From Apostichopus japonicus (lineage: Eukaryota > Echinodermata > Holothuroidea > Aspidochirotida > Stichopodidae), in contig NC_092562.1 of assembly GCF_037975245.1 (NCBI RefSeq), positions 24,233,554 through 24,297,553 on the forward strand: a DNA stretch of 64,000 nucleotides. The letters run 5' to 3'. A program made the translations under genes and the position numbers. This document shows positions 41,078-59,880 of the stretch, piece by piece. The stretch's first letter is position 1, and the number at the start of each line of letters is the position of its first letter. The notes below the pieces were generated by a model that was given only the letters and a program-made list of their open reading frames with translations, searched no databases and was not told the origin of the DNA.

Positions 41078-41539
41078 ATATTTATAATGTATATTTTTCA
41101 ATATGTAACTTCAATTGAAAGCAGAATTAGTTTTCTGATTACTCATTGTCAAAAGATAACATATCAGACATGTATAAACAATAAACATATTGTCATATTC
41201 ACATCGCGCTTTGCTATAACTACGGTATAGTTGGTGTTACTTATCGAATCGATTATCTTAGTGCGAAAGCAGCCCAACACCAATGCCCACTAAGCTAAAG
41301 GGCCGTTATATAATTTCTATCAATAATGAGCCAAAGTAGGGCCAACATAGTTGCCCAGTTACGTGAAGGACATTCCAGAACATTGAATAGTGTAAATTTG
41401 AAAGTATTAGTCTAAACCAGAAGACGCATAACTTCGATTCTTTTGTTCCTCCGTGTTACAATTTATTAGAGATGGTAGAAATTGGCTACCATAGTACTAC
41501 ATTTATCAATATCTAAGCTGATAGACAGCCCCCATTAGT
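39100..41539. other. SREK1IP1 3' UTR and intergenic sequence
   Basis: No further exon was recognised. A possible polyadenylation signal AATAAA is at 40338-40343 (GTATTAATAAACAC), which would mean a 1.5-kb 3' UTR. A C/T-rich strip is at 40200-40300 and a perfect TA dinucleotide run at 41010-41074. The promoter of the FG-GAP gene should lie in the last few hundred bases; I see no obvious TATA box. Confidence 0.4.
41010..41074. repeat. TA dinucleotide microsatellite
   Basis: About 32 uninterrupted TA units roughly 500 bp upstream of the FG-GAP gene start. Confidence 0.98.
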
Positions 41540-41572
41540 ATGTGTCATTCACTATTCTTTCACTCGTACACA

Positions 41573-47580
<6,008 letters not shown>

Positions 47581-47654
47581 AGCTTCTTAATTAATTGTTC
47601 TTCCGCTCATCATTGAAGACATTTTGATTTTTTCCGTAATGGCTTAAAATTTAA

Positions 47655-47660
47655 AATAAA
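47655..47660 (+). promoter_or_regulatory. Polyadenylation signal of the FG-GAP gene
   Basis: AATAAA in TTTAAAATAAAATATAAAA, 75 bp after the stop codon. Confidence 0.65.
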
Positions 47661-47669
47661 ATATAAAAA

Positions 47670-49892
47670 ATAAGGTAATATTTTACATTAACACTTTCCA
47701 TATTAACAAAATTAACAAAATGTAAGGAAAGTGATGTATTTACCAACCACCCTTTCCTTTCCGCTATCCGCACAGGTTTTGTGAAAAGTAAACTCGAAAA
47801 TAATATATTCATGCTTTTGAACTCGAGAATAATTCCGCTTCCAAAGCTGGAGGTTTTCAGCTTCATAAGAGTTAGAGGTCCTTTTCTCGTTCAGTAAACA
47901 TCCTATTATGTAAACTTGTGCAGCACACCCAGCCGAATATATGCGATTCCATGCACATAATCTCTTCATGATATGATATATTGTACACATAATGTATACA
48001 TTAATGAATAATTAAAACTTGGATTTACTAGTAAATTATAACGACCGCTTTTCCGTTATTTGTTTTATCATGTTCGATTTTCAGAAGATCAACCATGCAT
48101 TTTCCTTCCTCCCACCCTTCCCCATGCAACTTCCCCTGTCCAAACTATACACACAACATTACCCCATATGACCCGCCCAATAACCACCTTACTGGCTCAC
48201 TCCGTACACCATTACTGCACCTCCGATAATCCCGCTCTATCCCGACTCACCTTGCACGTTCGTTTTCCGAATCTGACCCAACCAGCTCCCAAACACACTG
48301 CCATAGTCGATCCCACTGCATGAGAGTGTAGACCATCATATAGGCCCACAGCACAATCAAATCAAATGAAAACTGGCTATCTGTAAGTTTAATATAAACA
48401 GATATAGGCCTATTAAATCTGTCAACGAATTCCATTTTATCTTCAGGAATAATTTGTGAACTATTATACGTTTTTGGTTAACTTAGGAGAACAATGAAAC
48501 CTCTTTAGACTTTGAAATGAGCAAATTCCTCTACGCCCCCCCCCCCCCAACCCTTCCGCTATCAACAGCTCTAAATTAATTCATTAGCTAGCTAGAGTAG
48601 GTGTTCTTAACTGACTTCCTTTCATGCACCAGAGAGAAACATGGATTGGAGCAGTGAGAATATATGCATAGTTTTTGCAACCCTTTCTCCCTTCCCGTCG
48701 TAGCATGAGCGTGGTGCCTCTCGTGAGCAAAATACTCTGATTACGGAACTTGGGACTGGTTTAAATAATCCTCCAGTCATCACGAATCGATAAAAGAACA
48801 TTTTCAGTATTGGCCCCAAATTTCAACGTGTTTAAATTCAATTTGCTAAAAGTTGTTAAAAGAACTTTCTGGGCAGTTCTGTCTCTGCTAATTATTAACA
48901 GACTTTGGGGAAGGGATCAATTAGACAATTAAATATCCTAGTAAGAACAAATCAACATTTTTGGAGGGTGGCAGTGAACATGGGCGCAGATCAGTCTTGG
49001 ATAATGGTGGGGACGCGTGTCTGTTCTCTGATACTATCTAAGCGGAGCGCGACCATGGGTTCGCGCGAAGCGCACAAGAATTTACCTCCAATATACCTCC
49101 AAGATCGCCGGAAATAACACTTTCCAGACCCAATGATGCTCCCAAACCTCCTTAAGTTTGAGATCTCATGGCTTAGAAATTTAGTTTGGGGAAATAAATG
49201 GGCGTCTGCAGAAAAAAAATCAGGGGATAAATAATCCAAGTAGACTTTTGTATACGATGGTTCTGTGGTCCTCTCCCAGAAAACAATTATAGACTGCCGC
49301 AAATGCGATTTCCGTCCTATATTTAACAACTGTGGATAAATATAATAAAATGAGAACTAGTGATAATTTAAGTTACATCGACTTATATGAATACTGCTCC
49401 TGCATGCTCGTATATTCATCTTAGAAAGCTCATTCGTCTCACAGTACGATGAAAAGTGTACTATAGTGTAGCAGGTTGTAAGGCCCAGTTTAGTATTACT
49501 TCAGAGACATATAATTAGAAACATCCAAATACTCCCAAAATTTTATCTTCTCAAAATATTTCCCGAAATTGACCAAAACTTCAGGTAATTCAACTGAAAG
49601 TGGAAACACCGCAGGACGTGAAGCTATAGCTCAAATTGCCAACACACAGTGTGAGTTGTTAACGATTGTTTTGTTCGCACTCAGTCCGTTTTGCTGACCA
49701 CAATTTACCAGTCTCGTGTATAGATTATGTTTAACATGATTGAATGTGTTAATACTTCAGCGGAGAAGTCACGCCTAACAACGTCAATAGTAATCATTCT
49801 CGTTTTTTATAGCATGTCATTTGCACAATGCTGGATCAAACTGCGCCAAAGTTCAATACAGGGGAATTTGAAATGCAACGTTTGGTCAAGAC
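47670..49892. other. Intergenic sequence with an old transposon fragment
   Basis: No gene was recognised. At 49034-49130 there is one copy of the recurrent GC-rich module (ATCTAAGCGGAGCGCGACC, GTTCGCGCGAAGCGCAC, then ATCGCCGGAAATAACAC), part of a degraded element whose ends I cannot place. Confidence 0.45.
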
Positions 49893-50803
49893 CAGTGGCG
49901 GCGGAACCGGGGGGGGGGGGGGCTTGGGGGGGGCTCAGCCCGCAATGAAAAAGCTGAGGGGGCAAATGCATGATAAGCCCCCCCCCCCCCCAATATTTAC
50001 CAAGGCTCCGAAACGTGCATCTGCCCATTTTTCAATGCATACTTGTCGATCTGTCCGATGCACACGTATACTATATAGGTGTAATAATTTTAGTAAATGC
50101 TGGGGGACCCTTGGCCCGTCCCCTGGCTATAGACCACATTGATTGTCTGTATCATGTCTCATCGAATATTAGTGTTTTAAATAAGAGTGTAATAAGCTAA
50201 ACGCTACACTCATTAAAATTTGCGTTTACACTACGAGTACACGCAAGGCGTGGAATATGGCTCTATGTTTAAACGCAATCAATTATGAAACGAACAAAAA
50301 CACAATATTAGCATTGCACCTGTACTGTATAGGGTACATGCATTCGTGACAGTGCTTGGTTCATAGAAATTTGTTGGCAACTGCACATGGTTTTGGAATT
50401 ACCCATTTGTTGACATTAAGAAATGCTTTCTGTTTTTTCTTATGACATTTATTTAAGTATTGCATTTAATTACAAGTAGTAATTTATACTACACTCAAAA
50501 ACGTCTTTGCGAGTACACTACTAGTAATAGCTACTCTCTTAAAACACCATCGAATATACAAATTACAATGTTTTTACAAATTTTTACGTGCATTCTGAGA
50601 AATTGCAGGCTTGAGACCCATATTTTAAGGCTAGGTATTCGCAGCATAAGACACTCGGGAAGTGCCGTTTCCGGCCATCTAGGGGTTTGAAAAACCCACA
50701 ATTTACTTGTACGCTCCGCGCCAACCGATGGTGGCGCTCCGCTTAGATAGTCTCCACACATTAGCCCCCCCCCCCCAATCATTTTCCCGTTCCGCCGCGC
50801 CTG
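49893..50803. mobile_element. hAT-type element B with perfect 8-bp target duplication
   Basis: The ends are CAGTGGCGGCGGAACCGG and CCGTTCCGCCGCGCCTG. GTCAAGAC flanks both sides (49885-49892 and 50804-50811). The 911-bp interior matches element A (33211-34486) in inverted orientation, including a shared ORF-like stretch, without the nested insertion but with about 40 extra bases near 50095. No transposase is present. It ends about 345 bp before the ZRANB2 start codon, so it may contribute to that gene's 5' flank. Confidence 0.93.
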
Positions 50804-51148
50804 GTCAAGACAAATTGGTGGGGGCACGGTATATCATGTTGGGAATTGGTGATATTGGTCCCGCCATGGACATGGAACAAATAGAGGGCGACAATCTTGT
50901 CGTTTTGATGATGAACGTCGTAATGTTATCAATATGCATATGTGATCTTGCACCATAGACTCGTAACGGGAGCTGTTGCTGTTTTGTGACGTTCACTACT
51001 ACTTACTCCGAGTAAAGGCATCTATTCGTTTGTACAAACTTTATGCCCCCAGTCTAATCCAGCCTTTGAAGACCTTTGCCTACAACGCAAAATCCAGTAG
51101 GCTGCAGTACGAATTGCAACGCAGTACTTACACAGAAAACTGTGAAAA

Positions 51149-54100
51149 ATGTCTGTAAGGCATGTCAGCGAAGGGGACTGGGTGTGCGACAACGAAAAGT
51201 GTGTTTATACCCTTGACATTTCCAATGTCGCGTGAAATAACGAATGAGACCGACTGAGGCTAGGTTTAACAGTTGAGTTAGGCCTAAGTTAGGCTAGCGT
51301 AATACTTATAGCAATGGCATGGTCAAGTACTATTACCTTCCTGTAACTTGTAAGCTACAGTCTAGGGCCTAGGCTACTGTACTGTAGCCTCTGTAAGTTA
51401 CACTTGCTAGGTGAATTTGGCTAGGGCTAATATTAGGCCTAGGCTAGGCCATGATAGGTGTATTTGAATTATGGGAACTCTGACATTGCTAATAAACATG
51501 GCCTAACGCTCACATTTCTTTCTTTGAAGTTCAAACATTGGCCTAGGCAAGACGTAACATTAGGCCTAGGCCTAAATATCTCACTGTGGTATCTGTGTTC
51601 AGCTATTTGCCAATTAGGGCCATGATGGGGAGACTTGATTATTGTTGTCATTTGATCAGGCCTTAATTTAACTTTCCCTCCCTCTATGAAGAAAACATGT
51701 AGGCCTAAGCCAAATGGACAATTATTTCAAAATTCTGCCATGAGAAGGGGAGTAGTACACAGCAAAGGTCAAAATCTCAGATGATGTTAATTTTTTTTCT
51801 GTTTCTGCTGACAGGTGCGGCAATGTGAATTTTGCTAGGAGGACACATTGCAATAGATGTGGTACAGGTAAGACTTATTATACTACTGAAATTAACTTTT
51901 CAAACTGCCCTAGAAATGTACCTTTCATATTGATTAATTACAGTAAATGAAATATTTAGTATCAGGAGGGCTGCTACAATAATGTGGTTATTGTCTCCAT
52001 GTGACAGTGTAAATGTAAAAAGAATGGCTTTATCCAATGATGGAAAATGCAGGTTTTGAATATATGGTAGCTAGTTTTCAAGTACATGATAGTTAAAGGT
52101 ATACATGCTCTATTGGCCCCATATATGCTAGATATTCAAATATGGTCACCGTTTGCCAAAATTCTTAAACTTTCTTTTATTACAACCTTTCAGGACATTT
52201 TCCTCACTGGGACATTCAGTCATCTTGTGTTTTCCTTAAAAATGTCAAGAACAATTTGGAGAGTAAAGACCTCCAGGAAATTACTTTTTGAAAACTTCTA
52301 GCAATTATAGCGTGCAATAACTTGGGGCCTATACAGACTACCTTTAAATGCCCCGTTCCTCTCCCCCTTCCCTCCTCTCTATCAATGCCATTACTGCTGG
52401 TTTGCAATCTGAATCGGATCTGACAGATAGCTTATGATACACATGAAGTGACACTTTAAGTGACCATTTAAGCAGACGACAATTAATGAGATTTATTAAT
52501 TCCTTTCGTGTTGTGTTGCAGGGAAGTCACGTAGCAAAATTAAAGCCATGGGAGTGCCCATTGGCAAGCAAATGGCCGAGAAAAGTCATGGTCTCTTCAG
52601 TGCTGATGACTGGCAGTGCAAAACGTAAGTAAAAAGTTAGGACGGATAATTTTCATAGCAACATAATGCATTCTCCTTCATAGTTGAAGAGACTAGAAAG
52701 GAAGTTTTATGGCGACGGTGAAATAAGTTAATATTCTTCTCACGTCACTGCAGATGCGGAAACGTTAACTGGGCTAGAAGAGGAGAGTGTAACCTTTGCA
52801 AAATGCCAAAAGTGGGGAAAGTTGAGTCCAGAACAGGTAAGTCAGCAGATTAGAAGAAAGTGTTGTAAAATGTAGATCTACAGTATGTAACAATGTGTTC
52901 TGTACATCTGCACAGTAAAATTTGTTAAGTTATAGCATGCCATAATTTTTTGATTTGTGAAATAATCATATGATTTGCTGAATAATGTAAGTTTTGTTGC
53001 GCTGCTCATTGGTGTGATTTTTACGGTAAGTCTTTTCTATTAGTCCTATGTTGCTCTCTTTGCAGAGCAGATCATTAATTCATTTTCTTTGTTCTGTTTG
53101 GTCAAATGCCTTAGGTATACTTAATCCCATTGACCAGTATATTTATTTACTTTCCGAACCCTCGACTATCCCTCTCTAATATCGTGTTATAGCATGTGTC
53201 ATCAGACAAGCGTTACACAAATGCAACTAAAATCAAAGTATCTCATGGAGTTTTGTCCATTCTGCATTACAAGTATTAAACAACATCACGGAATACTCCC
53301 CCAGTAAACACAATATGCAAGGTAGTAAGTACTGTTTGCTTCAAACTGGTACTCCAGAGAAAGAAATGCAAAAACGGAAGGAAAATAGGATTATCACATA
53401 CAAACATACTTTAGGGCTAGATATTTGGTCAGAAAAGCACAGAACTTGTATTCAGCACTAATTGGTTCAAATCCTGCTTTAGCCAATAATTCCTTCATAT
53501 GTTCCTTCAAAGTTGATTTCTTATTTTATTTTCCCAGGTAGTTTACTGTCCTTTGATTTTATATGTAGTCAAAAGGCAGCATCTCTCAGTAGATTTTTAA
53601 TCTTTGAAAATGATTTAGAGAGTCCATCCGTTTCCCCGTTCTGATTGCTTTCACAGGTTATGGCGGTGGCTTCAACGAGAGGGAGAATGTGGAATATAAC
53701 AAAAAGCAGGATTCAGATTCGGATGATGAATTTGATGAGGTTTGTGTCTTGTCTCTCTGTTTCCCGCAATCATTTAAGAAAATTTGAGAATATTTTTCTG
53801 TTTTGGGTGTTTTTTTTAGTTCATGAATATTAACTACTTAAAGGCATTGAAGACTTGCCCCAACCGCGCTCTGAAAAAGTTAACTTTCCATTGCTTGCAA
53901 GTGAAGTTTTCTTCTTGTCGCTACAATAAGCAGACAGTAATGAAATGTGATACCTTGTTACCTTTAGCTGGACCTGAGATGTCCATCGCTGTATCGTTTG
54001 TACACTGTGCTGTGGGTATTGACCGTAGCTGTATGTACTGACTTTACACTAGTGTCTAATTACCGATGGTAGCAAGCTGTGTGTGCATTTTCTGGGATCG

Positions 54101-57100
54101 ATGGTGGTGTCCAACACTTCTGTTACACCTCATTCGAAACTAGGTCAGATTACTGGCATAAGACATTTCTTTTTGCACCAATCTTCACACCCTTTAATGA
54201 CTTGATGACTTGTTACATGCCATCGGGATAATGTCATGTCTAGGCAGCCTGCCATATTTGAAATAACATTGTAAAATATTGAAAAGTTTTTAATGTTATC
54301 CAATTTTCTCTGTGTGTACAGTGATTAATACCAGAACGAAACAGTAAGGGAATCAAATTCACTACTATGTCGGTGGTAGGTTAAACCCCACGAATGGTGG
54401 AAACCTCCTAGGTGGGTGCAAGGAAAGATAATACCACCAGTGTTACATCACAAAATGGTCAAATTGTTATATATTTGTGTAACAGGTTTGAACGTTGTCA
54501 GATGCATCTCCTATGATAGTACGGTTTCCGTGTGTAAACCTGAAATTATTCCGTCCCCTTTGTTGCATTGTTGAGGTCTACTTCATTTAATGTACCAGCA
54601 CCCATACTTTGTCATGACTTTGACATGCTTTACCAATTTAAGCAAAGACCCACTTTCATTTCATTTCATTTATTCAATCCAGTATAAATATAAAATATTT
54701 ATAAAAAAGGAGTACAAACATAAAATATGTTAATAAACAATGGTAACATGTTATAAGATGTTAAGATGATATAAGATTAAAAAATAAAATTACTCTAAAT
54801 CAAAGGATCCAAAAGCTTAGATTGTAAGAATATTGCAGCATGATAGATAAATGAGTTTCTAAAGAGATTTATTCTATATTTTGGCAAGATGTGTCGATTT
54901 CTTAGATTTCTGCAAGATTTTGTTATCATACTATTTAATGAAGAATACAGAGGATGGTTTGGTCTGCTTTAATTGTGTTTGCCGTCCGAACGAACTCGTT
55001 TCTAGCAGTCGCATTTACAGTGTCTAATAGGAAGTTCAAGTCTTAACTCAAAATTTTAGAAGCATACACCAAAAACTTTGTTATTCTTAGGTTGTCTTTT
55101 TGCGCTATATAGTGATACCATACTGGCACAGCGTAAGTCATATGTGGCAGAACCATAGAATTTAAAAACATTTCTCTTAACGTCACCATTCACTATTGCA
55201 CTAATGCAAATATTTCTCTATCCAGTTTGGTCGTAAGAAGAAAAAGTTCAGGGGTAAGTTGCCAACGATCCCTCTAGTTACAGAAGCCCACAGTGAAGTT
55301 CAAGCAAAGAAAAATTCAGACAAGGATAACGTTGATGATGATGACGACGAGGATGAGGATGATGGTGACCTAAATGCATACAAGCTTGATTCTGATGAGG
55401 TATGTGCATGGTAAAACATTAAAGGATACCTCATATGGAAGGAGGGTTGGAAAAAGGGGTTTAGTATGACTTTGAACTGTATATAGTATTCGATGCTCAC
55501 AGCCCTGTTTTAGTCAGCTGGTTTTATTTCACTTTCATTTTGGTGCTGAATACATTGGCACCTCTCTTTTTGGTGCTGAAAATACACCTGAATACACCGT
55601 ACAACAGTTACTGGTTGTGTTAGGGTTAGCAGTGAAACAGTTTTTGTGTTTTACTTAAAAGAGTTGTTCGCTAGTCTTCAAAACAATGCATGGATGCTTT
55701 ACAATAGGTCTGAAGAGTTTTTATGGTAGCAAATGTGTCCAGTGCTATTGTACAATCCAGGGTGACAGTAAGTGTTTGACTATTTGTTCATGAGATGCGG
55801 GTCCTGATTCTAAGACCTGCCTTCACCATTTGAGTGTAACTGTAGAACCCTATTCAAGCTTGATACCAGCATTGACATTCATTGTACACTACAATAAATC
55901 ATTGATGATGAACTGAACCTGGTTCCACCAAAAAGCTGTCAACTTGGAACTGCTTTCTATCTCCATGTCCCCCAAAAGTGTCATTTTACCTCTGCCCCCA
56001 CAATGGATGTAATATTCTAGGCTATATTCTAGTTTCGAAGTAGTTATTGTCTCCAAGCCAATTTATATGCTGGTTGCTTTAGTCTGGAATAGGAAATTTC
56101 TACAACATTTAGTTATTCAACATTGTCCTATTGTCTCAAACAAACTCCTCACCTCCCCCAACCCTCACCCCCCTAGTTTTCCCAGTGTAAAGTTTATTGA
56201 CATGGTTGTATATACTGGTGGTAGTGTAATGTAACCATTGACTTCAATGCAACTTTGTTTGCGTGTGCTTTTGATGAGACAAGGCCTTTGAAGATGATCC
56301 TGCTAGGAGAAGATCCTGCTAGGATTGGAACTTCAGGCCAACTTACTTTCTTGTCTATGTCAGGCCAACTTACTTTTACACATTCTCTTACACAAGCTCT
56401 CTAGTGGATAAGCTGCTTGCTAACAGTTTGATTTTATTTTGCTTTTGTTAAGGACGAGGAAGAAGGCGGTGACCTGAACAAGTATGATCTCAGCAGTGAC
56501 GAAGATGAGAAGAAACCAGAGGCGACCGTGACCTCTAAAGCGTCTCCTCCATCCTCCCGATCGTCCAGCTCTGGATCAAGAGACAGCTCCTCCTCCTCTT
56601 CATCGGAAGGATCGAGATCTTCGTCTGCCAAACGTTCCAAGTCACCGAGGAGGTCCTCTTCCTCTAGTAGCAGGTCTAGGTCAAGGTAACAGGGCCAGGG
56701 TCCCTCTGAGCTCGTTGAGCTGCTAAAGAGTGTGTTGAAGTGTGAGAAGGTGAGGAGAGCACTATAGGCCTACTCTCATTTTACAGGACTGTGAACCTCA
56801 GCAGCCTGTTTTTCTGTTGCCTCTTGGTTCAGGCATGAGCTTCTTCCCCGAATTCGCGGAATATCCGGGGGTTTTTTTCTACCTTTGGGACAAAAACTAT
56901 TATCCTAACACACTGTAGCATACGCAAACTGGAGCCTATACCGCAATATTTGCAAAGTTCCGTGATTTTTTTTTACCCCAGGCTCATCCCTGTTGGTTAC
57001 TATGATTAATGTCAGTGTGTTTTCAAAACATGCCATATCATGTGACTATAAACTGCACACGAAGATGAAATACACCGATAGCGACCTCCTCAGTGTAGTG

Positions 57101-57422
57101 TCTTTTGAAACAATATCATTTTTTACCCGCACAATGTGCAGCTTAAAGTCTATGCAGACTGTTATGAACAGAAGGAAGTGAAAGATGAAGAAACATGTCT
57201 CTCAACCTAGATCAGGTAGAAAAGATGTAATTCGTGGTTTTGAATTCCGAATGCATCGCCGTCCTTTTTCTTAATTTTTTTACTTTTATTACTTTGTGAA
57301 GGTCGGGAAGTAGATCGGACTCCAGGTCACGGAAGAGGCGACACTCCTCGACTCCCTCCAGGTCGCGATCCCGCTCGGGATCAGGATCACCAGACCAATA
57401 CGAACCAAAGAAGCGCCGCTGA
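51149..57422 (+). CDS. ZRANB2: ZRANB2, RanBP2-type zinc finger splicing factor
   Basis: A nuclear SR-related protein whose zinc fingers bind single-stranded RNA with GGU motifs and which influences splice-site choice. Eight exons join in phase: 51149-51198, 51815-51867, 52522-52624, 52754-52836, 53657-53739, 55226-55399, 56453-56685 and 57302-57422 (TGA). They give 299 residues (human about 320-330). Finger 1 is [24 protein letters not shown]; the linker has IGKQMAEKSHGLFS; finger 2 is DDWQCKTCGNVNWARRGECNLC. Then come RTGYGGGFNERENVEY and DEFGRKKKKFRGK, both near-identical to vertebrate ZRANB2. The rest is acidic DLNAYKLDSDE and DLNKYDLSSDE repeats and a Ser/Arg tail ending PDQYEPKKRR. Exon 1 donor is GTGTGT. 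Reading past the exon 7 donor gives an immediate stop, so intron retention would end the tail early. Confidence 0.96.
51260..51720 (+). repeat. Cluster of AGGCCTAGGC-type motifs in ZRANB2 intron 1
   Basis: Short palindromic words (TTAGGCCTAGGC, GGCCTAGGCTA, TAGGCTAGGCC) recur at least eight times in about 450 bp. The array has no fixed period and looks like degenerate simple sequence. Confidence 0.5.
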
Positions 57423-57757
57423 AGGTTGATCTCTTCGGTTAAAGGTTTGGCGGTAACACAGTACATGACTGTATCAGATTGTTATACAACCAATTTTAAC
57501 TGATTAAAGATGCTCTTAGCCATTTCTATTCAACTCGCTGTTAGTGTTCCTTGGAGATGCACTGTTTGCACTGTTGCTGATAGGTTTATGTTAAGGAATG
57601 GTTCACAGTGGGGTCACTTTCATACTTCAACCATCAAGTTTTCAAAATGGTGGATAAGGAGAGAGGAGACTCTACCGAGCTATTTAACCAATGAAAATCT
57701 ATTCCTGTCTAAATTGACGAACAAGTAGTATATCAGGCAGACACATCCTTGTTGAAT

Positions 57758-57763
57758 AATAAA
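57758..57763 (+). promoter_or_regulatory. Polyadenylation signal of ZRANB2
   Basis: AATAAA in TTGAATAATAAAAGTGA, about 335 bp after the stop codon. Confidence 0.65.
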
Positions 57764-57769
57764 AGTGAT

Positions 57770-59479
57770 TGATTTAGACCTACTTCTCTATCCTCTCTCA
57801 CAAGTATCATTTTCATTTGTCTTCCATTGTCGTATTTGAGAAAAACAGACCTTTGGCAACATTGGTATCATCTGTACCTCAAATGAAACCTTTCCAAATT
57901 TTGGTTTGATTAAACACCTACAAACTAGAATTGTTTGATGATTAGTAATTTAGTACCAGCTGGTCTCCAAATTTGCACATGATTTGAGAATCTCTTTGAT
58001 TCGTCTCAAAATAATAAAAACTATTATAAAGTAATCCCTGACACAGGATCACGTTTATTTACTGACCGTTCCATTGCTTTACAATTTTTGACGATATCAT
58101 CGGGAAGAGAGAAAAAAAGACATTAGAAATAGATGTGGAAACTTGGAAATGGTGTTGAAAGGTTGAAGGAGTTGGCTTTTGTAAATGTTAATTTTGCATA
58201 TACTTGTACACTTGAATGTTTTTTACCCAGAGTTTGATATTAGAGGAGGCACAATACTGTAACTATCATTATTGGTCTATCTGATAGAGAGATTCTGTCA
58301 ATATATTGGCATTATGGTTGTTATTAGCAGCAGAATATCCCTTTTCACTGTGCAAAAATATAGAAATTCTGCAGCAGTAATGCTCTAGTTGTCTACAGTA
58401 TCTGATAGAGATAACTTCCCCTAGCAGATAAGAGATGTCTTATTCCATTTGGGAGATATCACAGATTTAATGTTCCTTCATACAGTATACAAGGCTGAAG
58501 ACTTGATTTTAGTCAAAACAAGACATGTCATGTTTTAGTCAAAACAAAACAAGTCAAAACAAAACAAGCCACATGCGCTTCATTTTTTTTTCATCAATTC
58601 TCTGTTTTTTTCTGTATCCAAAGAAGTCGTATGAAGTTTCAGGCACATGTTTTGGTTGAATTGATAGAATTCCTGAAAACTATGGGTGAACATTAACATT
58701 TGACGCTGCATTGAGGAGGTGACATTCTTATTTCATTTAGCCCTTAAAGAAGAACTCCAGAGCTTTAACATATTTTAGAAAGCTGAATATCTCAAAGATC
58801 AGAATTGCCAATTTGGAAACATTACTAAGCAGTGCACACAATTGTTTTCTTATAACGACTATAACGTAAAATGACTATAAATTTCTACCTAATTTAATTA
58901 GAATCGTTGGGGATTACCTCACCGAGCCCCACCTTTTGTACTTTTGTTGGTAATCGATTCAATTTCTTTACTAACCTTCTAATTTCTCTCCATTTCTGTC
59001 TTTACAGGTCCGTTGGTTAATCTGCTCGAGTAAGTACAAGGGCAAGAAGTAAGTTTCTAGTGCTGCAAAAAAGCATAAATGTGAAAAATAACGAATTCTC
59101 AAATACCATTCTTCAACATTTTTAAGCATAGTTATTCTCATTCGATGTCTTAAATGCTGTATAGAAAATTTAATTTTGATTGAATTTTTATTTCGTTCCA
59201 AAGTTGCTTTGCCAACTGGTAATCGAGATCTGTACGCTAATTATTTATAACATGATATTTGAAGTTTGCATTTTTCTGATCCCATTTTCAAATATTTGCA
59301 AAAGGAAGGCATGAACCTAAATTTCTATCTCTGGCATTATGTGACCCGTTGCATCAACAGTTAGCTCTTCCTCAACCCCACACCCCTTATCTCTCCCCCC
59401 ACCCCCCTCAGAGACAAAACAAAACACTCCACTTTGGATAGTTTGACACTCCAATGTGTTATGAAAAGTGCCTCTAAGA
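57770..59479. other. Downstream of ZRANB2, no certain gene
   Basis: AT-rich sequence. One weak exon-like block at 59008-59047 follows TTTCTGTCTTTACAG and is followed by GTAAGT. It would add only a few residues before a stop if joined to ZRANB2 exon 7. Nothing else was seen. Confidence 0.35.
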
Positions 59480-59880
59480 CAGGGTTGTCCAACCTACGGC
59501 CCGCGGGCCACAATCCGGCCCGCCGCAGGGTTGCGTCCGGCCCGCCAGAGATGCTCTACGGTGCGAAATTTTAGTGAGCAGATTTGTTGATAACAATTTG
59601 GAGCTATATAATCAATCATTCGAACCTTCTGGGTCCAAAAAACTGCATACAGGTCAGTTTGTGTGACACTCTCTCAGCGGAGGGGGGGGGGCGGCAGAAC
59701 TTTATTCATCTGTTTTATCAGGAAGGAAAATAAATCAGTGCGCTCCGCGCGCAGTGCTCACATTTTGTTACCTTGGGCTTCGGGCAAAAATCGGAAAATC
59801 GAGCATAGGGTTCATGCGGCCCCCTCCTTCATCCTAATCATTCCATGTGGCCCTCCTCTGTAAAAGGTTGGACAACCCTG
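59480..59880. mobile_element. hAT-type miniature element with perfect target duplication
   Basis: The ends are CAGGGTTGTCCAACC and GGTTGGACAACCCTG, a perfect 15-bp inverted repeat. CTCTAAGA flanks both sides (59472-59479 and 59881-59888). The interior begins CTACGGCCCGCGGGCCACA and includes GCGGCCCCCTCC near the right end, a pattern seen in many animal hAT elements. It is 401 bp and has no transposase. Confidence 0.96.

Noticed and set aside
55254-55283. GTAAGT...ACAG block that could be read as a 30-bp intron in ZRANB2 exon 55226-55399
   Set aside because: Far too short for an intron and in frame without stops; reading through gives FRGKLPTIP, matching the FRGK/YRGK of vertebrate ZRANB2.
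59008-59047. Extra 3' exon of ZRANB2
   Set aside because: It has acceptor- and donor-like sequence but would add only about four residues before a stop in the expected phase; no other support.
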